A stretch of DNA of 6,395 nt, taken from the NCBI GenBank assembly GCA_028822945.1, contig JAPKCN010000114.1, positions 1 through 6,395 on the forward strand, in the 5' to 3' direction. This stretch comes from Porticoccaceae bacterium. Lineage in GTDB: Bacteria; Pseudomonadota; Gammaproteobacteria; Pseudomonadales; Porticoccaceae. Under the pieces are notes generated by a model that saw only the letters and a program-made list of their open reading frames with translations, made no database searches and was not told where the DNA came from. Of the stretch, positions 1 through 6,395 are shown one piece after another; positions within the stretch are counted from its first letter, which is position 1; every line of letters begins with the position of its first letter. The translations under genes were made by a program, and so were the position numbers.

Positions 1-145
1 CACCGATATTCGGTAGAGCAAAGTTTACCCTAAGGCCGCTGTCTTCTTCATCGAGTTGACACCATCAGTGCCCTTACAGCGCAATGAACGATCGAGAGTT
101 TATCCAAAAATCGCGAGTGCTTGCTAATTAGAACCTTTTTGCCAT

Positions 146-559
146 TTAGATTAAGTGCCTGCGCATAGCCTGATGGGGCATGCCCGCCTGAAAAAAAACA
201 TCCCCAAAAGGTCGATAACCAGAGCGCTGATAAAATGGCATCGCGTGAGTCTGGGCATACAAAAACACCTCTGGATAACCGTTGTCAGTTGCATAATGAA
301 AAATATACTGCAATATCTGCCCGCCAATGCCCCGGTTACGGTGATTTTTGAGCACCGCAATACGACCAATTTGGCCACTGTCGAGCAAGCGAGCACAAGC
401 GACCGTATATCCTCCATAAGTGACTAAGAAATGCTGATGATATTTATCTCGCGGGTCCCATTCGTCTTTCGCACAAACTCCCTGCTCTTCAATAAAGACC
501 TTTTGACGGATATTCATGAGATCAGTGCTCGCATCGCGCCAAGCACAGGCGCGAATCAT
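146..559 (-). CDS. ElaA-like GNAT family N-acetyltransferase
   Basis: Predicted cytoplasmic acetyl-CoA-dependent N-acetyltransferase; the acceptor substrate cannot be told from sequence. The 137-residue product has the compact single-domain GNAT layout. The N-terminal part carries VFIEEQGV (about residues 21-28), typical of ElaA/YjcF-like members. Motif A, the acetyl-CoA pyrophosphate loop, is RNRGIG (residues 74-79), matching R/QxxGxG/A, and follows the strand IGRIAVL. Motif B-like FYQRSGY (109-115) and the late MPHQAM complete the subfamily pattern. I chose the ATG at 559 because family homology begins at MIRACAWRDA. The frame stays open to a GTG at 607, but the extra 16 residues look non-conserved. 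No strong Shine-Dalgarno precedes either start. The gene stands alone, divergent from the lipoprotein gene, and no terminator hairpin was found after its stop. Confidence is high for the fold and low for the substrate. Confidence 0.9.
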   Translation of the reverse strand: MIRACAWRDASTDLMNIRQKVFIEEQGVCAKDEWDPRDKYHQHFLVTYGGYTVACARLLDSGQIGRIAVLKNHRNRGIGGQILQYIFHYATDNGYPEVFLYAQTHAMPFYQRSGYRPFGDVFFQAGMPHQAMRRHLI

Positions 560-719
560 AATCGTAGGTGCTACTATATTCACAAAATTTCTACCCCAAT
601 GACACACCGCAGAGTATAGACACTAACGCCGCCACTGCACCTAATTGAGCATAGAATAAGCAATTATTTGTGCTATTCATCATCGCGAGTAATAGTATGA
701 TAGACGTCTTTAGAAAATC

Positions 720-772
720 AGTTGCGGTTAGCATAAAAAGTTAAAGCCAACGCAACTTATGCTACTCATAAG
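720..772. promoter_or_regulatory. Overlapping inverted repeats upstream of the lipoprotein gene
   Basis: Three perfect inverted repeats share bases in this 53-bp stretch, 48 bp before the lipoprotein start codon. AGTTGCG (720-726) pairs with CGCAACT (751-757). TAGCATAA (729-736) pairs with TTATGCTA (757-764). CTTATG (756-761) pairs with CATAAG (767-772) around the loop CTACT. Because the arms overlap, the structures largely exclude one another. This could be an operator for a DNA-binding regulator or an alternative-folding 5' leader, but short repeats in AT-rich DNA can arise by chance. No convincing -35/-10 pair was found. The best isolated -10-like hexamer is TATGAT at 696-701, with no good -35 at 16-18 bp. 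Confidence 0.3.
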
Positions 773-819
773 CGACAATTTCAGCCACGGATAACCACTT
801 AAAAGGATATTACATCGCT

Positions 820-2817
820 ATGCGGCTAAAACATTTTACAATCCTTATCCTCGCGCTGGTCTGTTGGCCGTTGGTCGGCTGTGGCGGTGGTGGATCTTCC
901 GCTGCGAGTGAATCCATAACGCCGCAGCCCCAAACACAAGGCGAAACATCGACCGAAACACAGGCCGAAAACGAAATCCTTCAGGTCGATACGACCGTCA
1001 ACAGCGGCCAATCGACCGAGCTTATATTGCTGGCTGTCGAGCAACTTACCGGCCTCAAATGGACACAAACAGCCGGCCCAGAAGTGACCTTTTATGCCGC
1101 CAACAGTAAAGTCATCGGCTTCACACCGGGCGATGCAGGCAGTTATACCTTTGAGGTAGAATTCACGGATAGTAATGGGTCGACAAAGACCTTAACCCAC
1201 CAGTTTAATGTCACTGACAGCCTAGCGCCAATCAGCGTGCGTCTTGGCCATGCTGCGGTCGAAGGTATCGCGGTGTCGCTGGCAGGGTATGCCACCCACG
1301 ATCAAGGACCCGAAGGCATCGACAAGACTTCATGGCGCTGGACGCAGTCGACTGGCCCGACAGTCAGTTTTACCGAGACCTCTACCAACGGTAAGCAACA
1401 GGTATTCTTTAATGCACCCTCTGTCGATCAAGACAGCTTGCTTATATTTACCTTATCAGCGCAGATTGACGGCCAGACTGTAAGCGATGACATTGGTGTT
1501 TTAGTTGAAGATAGCGACATTATGGTGGTCGATACAGATTCGCGTTTTACCGACCGAGTCGCCACCGTCCTGCGCTATAACGACGACACTGCGGCGACTA
1601 CCAAAATGGTCGAATGCCTTTACTCGAATGCCGCCCGGTTTAATGTCTGCACCTTTGAAAAAACACCCTTGATTGCTCAGGTCACGACCACGCCAACTAC
1701 CGATGATATTATGGATAGAGTGCTGGTTTCGCACCGTTGGATGGGCGATCAATTTAAACGATACCTAAATAACTTCGACCCCAACGATGACTTTAAAAAC
1801 TTGCTCAGAGCGACTACTGGTGTGGTAATTTCTTACGATATTAGGCCATCATTTTATGACCCTTTGAGCGGCGCCATCTATTTAGATCCGAGCGATCTTT
1901 GGGAAACCTCGGCGCAACGTGACACGATTAACCAAGCTCCAGATTACCGAGCAGGCTTTGGCGCTGAGTTGCAATTTGAGATGCCCTGGCGGTACGTCCA
2001 AAATAATGATTATGTGTCGTTTTACTATCCGCTTCGATACCGAGCGTCGCGCAAAATGGCAGAGGCTAACTACGATTTCGCTAGCCTCCTGTATCACGAA
2101 CTGGCACACGCAAACGACTACTTTTCGAGTACTAAGTGGCTTGCATATACCAACTCTACGACTGTCTATGATGCCTTTTACCAAACCTATGATGCCGGGA
2201 ATAATCTGTCTGACAAACTGCAGGATAACTACCCTCTCGATACCCTCGCCAATCAGGGTGGCGGCGCCTTAACTCAGCTAGCGCAAGTCCGTTTTAGAAA
2301 CCCAGATTTAATTACTGACAAACAAAAGGCCTACACGCCAACCGAGATTGCCGAGATGTTTAAACTCGAGGGCGCACCTCAATTTTACAGTTATAGCTCG
2401 TCTGCCGAGGATCTGGCGATTCTGTTTGACGGCTTTATGATGTCGGCACGCTACAATGTCGACCGCGATATCGCCGTCAGTGATCCACAGTACCAGTCTA
2501 TTATTTGGGGCCAACGTGGTCGTTTAAGTGAAATGGCGATCAAACCGCGCGTGTCATTTGTCGCTACTCGGGTGCTGCCTGAATTTGTCGATGCCGATAC
2601 TAGGATACAAAATTTTGCCGCACCGCAGTCACTGGACATCTTTAAAAGTTGGCGAGACAGTGTGGTTATCGACGCCGACGTCAGTACCGCGGGGGTAAAA
2701 AAAACTGCGCCTGAGACCGGCCCATCTGTTAGAGTTCCGCTCGACGGTTGGTATCACAGCTCGCGCTCCAAGCACGATCAATCTGGGCTAGAACCGTCAG
2801 TGCTGCGTAAACCCTAA
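820..2817 (+). CDS. Lipoprotein with two PKD/Ig-like repeats and an HExxH metallopeptidase-like region
   Basis: Probable outer-membrane lipoprotein and putative zinc metallopeptidase of unknown substrate (665 residues). Residues 1-21 form a type II signal peptide: basic MRLKH, a hydrophobic core, lipobox LVGC with lipidated Cys21. Gly at +2 gives no inner-membrane retention signal. A Ser/Thr/Gln/Glu-rich linker runs to about 52. Two PKD/K319L-like beta repeats follow (about 52-131 and 134-231), each with the same core: WTQTAGPEVTF (81-91) and WTQSTGPTVSF (174-184). The rest, about 235-640, contains HELAH (426-430) followed by AND-YF, a good HExxH zinc motif. SAEDLAILFDGF (528-539) lies about 100 residues later, and Glu530 or Asp531 could be the third ligand (inference). 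The mature protein has one non-lipid Cys pair, C266 and C277, possibly a disulfide. AGGA at 804-807 is a plausible, slightly distant ribosome site. I do not recognise a named family for the C-terminal region. It could also be a non-enzymatic surface protein. Confidence 0.9.
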   Translation: MRLKHFTILILALVCWPLVGCGGGGSSAASESITPQPQTQGETSTETQAENEILQVDTTVNSGQSTELILLAVEQLTGLKWTQTAGPEVTFYAANSKVIGFTPGDAGSYTFEVEFTDSNGSTKTLTHQFNVTDSLAPISVRLGHAAVEGIAVSLAGYATHDQGPEGIDKTSWRWTQSTGPTVSFTETSTNGKQQVFFNAPSVDQDSLLIFTLSAQIDGQTVSDDIGVLVEDSDIMVVDTDSRFTDRVATVLRYNDDTAATTKMVECLYSNAARFNVCTFEKTPLIAQVTTTPTTDDIMDRVLVSHRWMGDQFKRYLNNFDPNDDFKNLLRATTGVVISYDIRPSFYDPLSGAIYLDPSDLWETSAQRDTINQAPDYRAGFGAELQFEMPWRYVQNNDYVSFYYPLRYRASRKMAEANYDFASLLYHELAHANDYFSSTKWLAYTNSTTVYDAFYQTYDAGNNLSDKLQDNYPLDTLANQGGGALTQLAQVRFRNPDLITDKQKAYTPTEIAEMFKLEGAPQFYSYSSSAEDLAILFDGFMMSARYNVDRDIAVSDPQYQSIIWGQRGRLSEMAIKPRVSFVATRVLPEFVDADTRIQNFAAPQSLDIFKSWRDSVVIDADVSTAGVKKTAPETGPSVRVPLDGWYHSSRSKHDQSGLEPSVLRKP

Positions 2818-2948
2818 TAGCATTGCGCGATCGGCCGGCATATAACTCAACCTCAAAGACACCTGAGATGCACTGCGCCTCTGGAAGAGCGTGCCGAAAA
2901 ATACTAGCGTCTCTCCCTTAAGAACAAAACGAACCTATAAGTTTACTG

Positions 2949-3869
2949 ATGCATACTCCGCCCGAAATAACCGCCAAAAGCTGGCTCAGCATATCGCTAT
3001 TGGGACTGATCTGGGGCAGTACTTTTTTAGTTATCGAAATCGCACTAGAAGGTATTACACCTTTTTGGCTGGCGGCATGGCGAATTTTAATTGCAGCTGT
3101 GTTGACGTCAGTCGTGTGGGGGTTGGGAGGTTGGCGTTTACACCTTAGCGAAGATCGCGATTGGCGTGGACTGCTATTGTTTGGGCTACTCAGCGCATCG
3201 CTGCCGTTTCAGTTAATCAGTTGGGGGCAGCAAAGCGTGACCTCGGCATTTGCTGGTGTCTCCATGGCCTCAGTTGCCCTGATAATCTTGCCTCTGGCCC
3301 ATTTTTTCCTGCCCAATGAACGCATCACCCCGCGACGTCTGGGCGGGTTTATTATCGGCTTTATCGGTGTGATGGTGTTGATGGGACCACAGTTATTTGC
3401 CTCGACCGGTGAATCAGCCGAGTGGCTCGGCCGCATCGCCTGCTTATTGGCCGCAGGTTGCTATGCCTCGAGCTCTATTATCCTGCGACGTCTGCCGCCG
3501 ATCGACGCGATTGGCGTGTCGGCTCTGCCATTGGTGATTGGTGCGGTTTTTGCCATAACAGCGGCCTTTATAGTCGAGGGGCCTCCGCCACCAGTGGATA
3601 GTAAAACCGCCGTTGCATTAGCTGTTTTAGGTCTTATACCAACCGCCGGTGCCAATCTTCTGCGCGTGCAGGTAACGCGCACAGCAGGGCCGGTGTTTAT
3701 GAGTTTAACCAGTTACCAAGTACCGTTGTGGTCAGTGATATTCGGCGTGCTGTTACTTGACGAACCGTTTGACAATTCGCTGGTTATATCACTATCGCTG
3801 ATTCTTGCCGGCGTCGGTGTCAGCCAGTACCATGGGATCAAGAAATTACTCAGCGGCTCCAAAGGGTAA
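2949..3869 (+). CDS. EamA/DMT superfamily transporter (RhaT/YdcZ-type permease)
   Basis: Inner-membrane permease of the drug/metabolite transporter superfamily. Family members export amino acids, metabolites or toxic compounds, and the substrate here is unknown. The 306-residue length is typical. About ten hydrophobic segments can be read, at roughly 11-30, 37-57, 72-90, 98-120, 129-148, 159-178, 186-208, 217-238, 247-270 and 277-294, forming two EamA repeats of five helices. Family hallmarks are LIWGSTF in helix 1 (residues 20-26), the Arg of AAWR after helix 2 begins, and LLLDEPFDNSLVISLSLILAGV closing the second repeat (motif given in part; key residues are E272 and P273 and the following Gly-rich helix). 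The ATG at 2949 is the first start after an in-frame TAA at 2919-2921. No clear Shine-Dalgarno is visible. It lies 131 bp after the lipoprotein gene on the same strand and may be co-transcribed with it or have its own promoter. It converges on the amidohydrolase genes. Confidence 0.93.
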   Translation: MHTPPEITAKSWLSISLLGLIWGSTFLVIEIALEGITPFWLAAWRILIAAVLTSVVWGLGGWRLHLSEDRDWRGLLLFGLLSASLPFQLISWGQQSVTSAFAGVSMASVALIILPLAHFFLPNERITPRRLGGFIIGFIGVMVLMGPQLFASTGESAEWLGRIACLLAAGCYASSSIILRRLPPIDAIGVSALPLVIGAVFAITAAFIVEGPPPPVDSKTAVALAVLGLIPTAGANLLRVQVTRTAGPVFMSLTSYQVPLWSVIFGVLLLDEPFDNSLVISLSLILAGVGVSQYHGIKKLLSGSKG

Positions 3870-3890
3870 ATTTAACACCCTCGGGCAGGC

Positions 3891-5141
3891 TTATGGCGAA
3901 GATTTCTGAAGGCGTTTGTAATAGCGGTCACGCAGTTGCAGCGAGCGACTCTCGAGTGATATAACTTCGCCACCAATCATTACCAGATCAGGCTCGGAGG
4001 TGAGCTCTAGCGGGTCACCGCTCCATAAGACTAAATCGGCGACTGCGCCCAACACTATATCGCCGCTCACATTGGACGCAAATAAATTTGCTGGATTATA
4101 GGTCATCGCTGCAATCGCAACGCCTTTGTCGAGGCCGTTTGCGACCGCATTGCCCGCCGATTGCCGCACCAAATAGGCGTTGTGAGTGCGCAGCCAACTC
4201 ATACCTGTAAACACCAGTTTCACCCCCGCATCAGACAGTAATTTGGCATTGTCTAGGCGTGCGCCAAGGGATTCAAAGCTCGCCGGCAAGTTGGCGATGG
4301 GGTCGATAATCACGGGGACATTAGCGGCGGCAATCTGCTCCGCGACCATCCACCCCTCGCTTACCCCTGACAGTATAAGTTGCAGTTTGTACTCAGCGGC
4401 CAAGCGCAATATTTGCCCGATATCACTGGCGCGGTGGGTTCTGACCAACAGCGGCTTATAGCCATTAATGACCGGCTCAAGCGCAGCTAAATCTGCCAGT
4501 GACAAACTGTAGTCGCGACGGTCGCCAGCCAATGCCGCCGCTTTGTTCGCGGCAAAATCAAGCGCGTCGGTCAGTGCCTGGCGCAACATTGCCATCGCCG
4601 TCGCTCGCGAACTGTGGGCAAGTTCGAAGCCGCTCTCGGTATAGTCTACGGCCACCGCCACACTGTCGTTTATGACGACCGGGCGATTGCCCAACTGAAC
4701 CAGAGCCACCTGACCGGCAAATAGATGACTGCCGGCCTCTGGGACTAACAGCGCATGGCTCAATCCGTGCACGCGGTTAAAGGGAATCAGCGTCGATTGC
4801 GGATTAAACGCATCGGCAATTTTAAACGATGCAGTAACCGCTGGATTTTCAGAGAAAAAATCGACCGTTTCATCGATCATTCCAACCTCGACCGCACCTA
4901 GGTGTGTCGAGGCATTAAATAATCCTGCAGTGATACTCTTGCCAGCGGCATCGATCTGCATGTCGGCGCTGTCTGGCACGCTGTCGCCCAAGGCGCGGAT
5001 GACCCCATCCTCAATATACACCGAGGTACGCGCTAAAACGCCCGCTGAGCTATACACATCGGCGCCACTTATAAGTATAGAATTGGCGCTAACGCCCAGC
5101 GGAAGTAGACTGAGACCGCAAATAAAAAAGAATTCCTTCAT
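3891..5141 (-). CDS. Exported amidohydrolase-like protein lacking key metal ligands
   Basis: Amidohydrolase-superfamily protein (COG1228-like, imidazolonepropionase-related) that is probably periplasmic and probably not a normal hydrolase. The 416 residues start with a Sec signal peptide (hydrophobic FFFICGLSLLPLG, likely cut after VSA at residue 19). A small N-terminal beta domain (about 20-72) and a TIM-barrel-like region follow. The C-terminal composite domain includes GAVADLVLWSGDPLEL (365-380), which shows the family. At the first metal site, where the partner has DVHSHMG, this protein has NASTHLG (76-82): Ser78 replaces the first His, and His80 remains. THRASD (235-240) keeps one candidate ligand His236. 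The later His site reads LSGVSEGW (257-264) and the catalytic-Asp strand reads FTGMSW (311-316), so both key residues appear absent. Start: ATG at 5141, overlapping the upstream stop by 4 bp, with AGGAG upstream. I infer a regulatory, scaffolding or altered-chemistry partner of the upstream protein. Confidence 0.88.
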   Translation of the reverse strand: MKEFFFICGLSLLPLGVSANSILISGADVYSSAGVLARTSVYIEDGVIRALGDSVPDSADMQIDAAGKSITAGLFNASTHLGAVEVGMIDETVDFFSENPAVTASFKIADAFNPQSTLIPFNRVHGLSHALLVPEAGSHLFAGQVALVQLGNRPVVINDSVAVAVDYTESGFELAHSSRATAMAMLRQALTDALDFAANKAAALAGDRRDYSLSLADLAALEPVINGYKPLLVRTHRASDIGQILRLAAEYKLQLILSGVSEGWMVAEQIAAANVPVIIDPIANLPASFESLGARLDNAKLLSDAGVKLVFTGMSWLRTHNAYLVRQSAGNAVANGLDKGVAIAAMTYNPANLFASNVSGDIVLGAVADLVLWSGDPLELTSEPDLVMIGGEVISLESRSLQLRDRYYKRLQKSSP

Positions 5142-6395
5142 GGCCTAATAGCTCCTGGCTTTAGGATACCAAGGTTAAAGTCACTGGTCGGTTGTACCGA
5201 TCTGTCGCCGCGATCGTACCGCAGATGACCATCGATCCAAACCTTTTGCGCGAGGCTGTAGACGCTCAGCGGGTGTTGGCTCCACAGCACCATATCGGCA
5301 TTTTTTCCGGCGGATAAACTGCCGATCTGAGCATCTAACCCGAGAGCTTTTGCCGCGTTCAGGGTCGCCCAGCGAATCGCCTGGGCGGCGCTGATCTCGA
5401 GTCCCATGCGGTTACCCGCACTCATTGCCTTGGCAACCTCCTGATTAAGTCGTTGCACGTGGATCGGATCGTCGGAGTGAATGACTGCGCAGGCCCCGGC
5501 GTAATCGACCAGTGCTAGATTTTCGCGCACCATGTCGAAGGCCTCCTGCTTAAAGCCCCACCAATCAGCCCACATGACCGCACAAATATTTTCTTTTGCT
5601 AGCATTGGCGCCGCTTTATAACCCTCTACAGCATGATGAAATGCGGAGATCTGGTAGCCAAACTCTTTTGACATATCGATCATCTGGGCCATTTCGTCGA
5701 CCATATAGCAGTGGTTATGAACGCGAATCTCGCCCTCAAGTACGCCCACTAGGGTCTCTAACTGCAAATCCCGTTTAGGTGGATCGAGGTCCTCGCCGGC
5801 ACGGACATCCGCGACGTAGTCATCCCAAGACTTTTTGTACTCAGCGGCATCAATCCACGCCGCCCGATAGTCAGCCATATTACCCATACGGGTCGACGGA
5901 AGTTGATTCTGACCACCGTAATAGCGTTTTGGATTCTCACCACAGGCCATTTTTAAACTGTAGGGCGCGCCGGGGAATTTCATACCCTGAACAGTTAACG
6001 ACGGAATATTTTTTAATGTCACTCCGCGCCCGCCAATCAGATTGCCCGAACCTGGCAGGATTTGCAGTGTCGTTACGCCGCCGGCAAGCGCTTTTTCAAA
6101 TTGTGGATCCTGCGGCCACACCGAGTGCTCGGCCCACACCTGCGGAGTTATCGGCGAAGTCATCTCATTACCATCATTATGGTTGTCGGTTCCCGGTGCC
6201 GCATATACCCCCATATGTGAATGCACATCGATCAATCCGGGCGTTAACCATTGACCTGCCCCCGCGACGCGAAGAATATCATCTGGCACTTCTAAATTTG
6301 CCCCGACGGTAACAATTTTGCCGTCTTTGACATGTATATCGACGTTCAGCAATTCGGCTCCATCACCCGTCAACAGGTTGGCGCCAAGCAATACC
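5138..6395 (-). CDS. Metal-dependent amidohydrolase, 5' end beyond the window
   Basis: Amidohydrolase-superfamily enzyme of the imidazolonepropionase/prolidase-like group (COG1228), which typically hydrolyses C-N bonds, often in peptides or cyclic amides. The substrate is not predictable here. About 418 residues are visible. The frame stays open to the window edge (reading V-L-L-G-A-N-L-L-T-G-D-G), so the true start and any signal peptide lie outside. The only start-like codon near the edge is a TTG that is probably internal. Metal-site residues are complete: HSH of DVHSHMG (6215-6223), the His pair region RVHNH (5711-5722), FHHAVEGYK with the His pair at 5633-5638, and HSDDP with its Asp at 5471-5473. 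Other family marks are GGVTTLQILPGSGN, KMACGENPKRYYG and ADMVLWSQHP near the end. The stop TGA overlaps the next gene's ATG (ATGA), implying co-transcription and translational coupling. An exported location is inferred from the partner's signal peptide. Confidence 0.94.
   Translation of the reverse strand, partial: VLLGANLLTGDGAELLNVDIHVKDGKIVTVGANLEVPDDILRVAGAGQWLTPGLIDVHSHMGVYAAPGTDNHNDGNEMTSPITPQVWAEHSVWPQDPQFEKALAGGVTTLQILPGSGNLIGGRGVTLKNIPSLTVQGMKFPGAPYSLKMACGENPKRYYGGQNQLPSTRMGNMADYRAAWIDAAEYKKSWDDYVADVRAGEDLDPPKRDLQLETLVGVLEGEIRVHNHCYMVDEMAQMIDMSKEFGYQISAFHHAVEGYKAAPMLAKENICAVMWADWWGFKQEAFDMVRENLALVDYAGACAVIHSDDPIHVQRLNQEVAKAMSAGNRMGLEISAAQAIRWATLNAAKALGLDAQIGSLSAGKNADMVLWSQHPLSVYSLAQKVWIDGHLRYDRGDRSVQPTSDFNLGILKPGAIRP
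5152..5156 (-). promoter_or_regulatory. Shine-Dalgarno site inside the upstream amidohydrolase gene
   Basis: The coding strand reads AGGAG ten bases before the ATG at 5141, within the last codons of the upstream amidohydrolase. Together with the ATGA stop/start overlap this fixes the downstream start and supports both re-initiation and independent ribosome entry. Confidence 0.7.

Noticed and set aside
1..33. Open plus-strand frame ending in TAA at 31-33, possibly the tail of an upstream gene
   Set aside because: Only ten codons are visible, too few to support a coding call.
56..61. Perfect TTGACA -35 hexamer near the left edge
   Set aside because: No -10-like hexamer lies 16-18 bp downstream (the sequence there is GC-rich), and no plus-strand gene starts nearby.
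124..131. CTAATTAG palindrome downstream of the acetyltransferase stop
   Set aside because: Too short and AT-only for a terminator or a confident operator call.
560..607. Sixteen-residue N-terminal extension of the acetyltransferase from a GTG start
   Set aside because: The GNAT homology begins at the ATG at 559, and the extension has no ribosome site or family resemblance.
2818..2948. Promoter for the transporter (TATAAG near 2936-2941)
   Set aside because: No -35 partner was seen, and the start point would leave almost no leader before the ATG at 2949.
3863..3881. AGGGT/ACCCT hairpin at the end of the transporter gene as a terminator
   Set aside because: The stem is only 5 bp, the loop is 9 nt, and no T-run follows on either strand.
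5779..6312. A 177-codon plus-strand open frame opposite the upstream amidohydrolase
   Set aside because: Its composition (many Arg, Pro, Ser, His) is that of an antisense shadow, and the minus-strand frame encodes a clearly conserved enzyme.

Overview
The window looks like chromosomal DNA from a Gram-negative bacterium. The best guess is a marine or aquatic gammaproteobacterium, based on moderate GC content, a lipoprotein with a 'GCGGGG' lipobox start, and a Sec-exported amidohydrolase pair of a type common in proteobacteria. The taxon is an inference, not a measurement. No tRNA, rRNA, insertion sequence, CRISPR array, attachment site or phage gene was seen.

Layout. Positions 1-145 hold nothing I can support. 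A small GNAT N-acetyltransferase of the ElaA-like type lies on the minus strand (146-559). A 260-bp divergent intergenic region follows. It contains overlapping inverted repeats (720-772) just upstream of a plus-strand gene (820-2817) for a 665-residue outer-membrane-type lipoprotein. That protein has two PKD/Ig-like repeats and a C-terminal region with an HELAH zinc-metallopeptidase motif. After a 131-bp gap comes a ten-helix EamA/DMT-family transporter (2949-3869, plus). Only 21 bp beyond it, converging from the other side, are two minus-strand amidohydrolase genes. The upstream one (5138-6395) runs off the right edge, so its N-terminus is missing. It overlaps the downstream one (3891-5141) by 4 bp (ATGA).

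How they work together. The only clear functional unit is the amidohydrolase pair, which is almost certainly co-transcribed and translationally coupled. The upstream protein keeps the full set of metal-binding residues. The downstream partner has lost most of them, which suggests an active/pseudoenzyme pair in the periplasm. The other three genes have no obvious link to each other or to this pair. The metallopeptidase-like lipoprotein is the least characterised protein here and, with the pair, the best candidate for new biology. I saw no clear multi-gene novel system.
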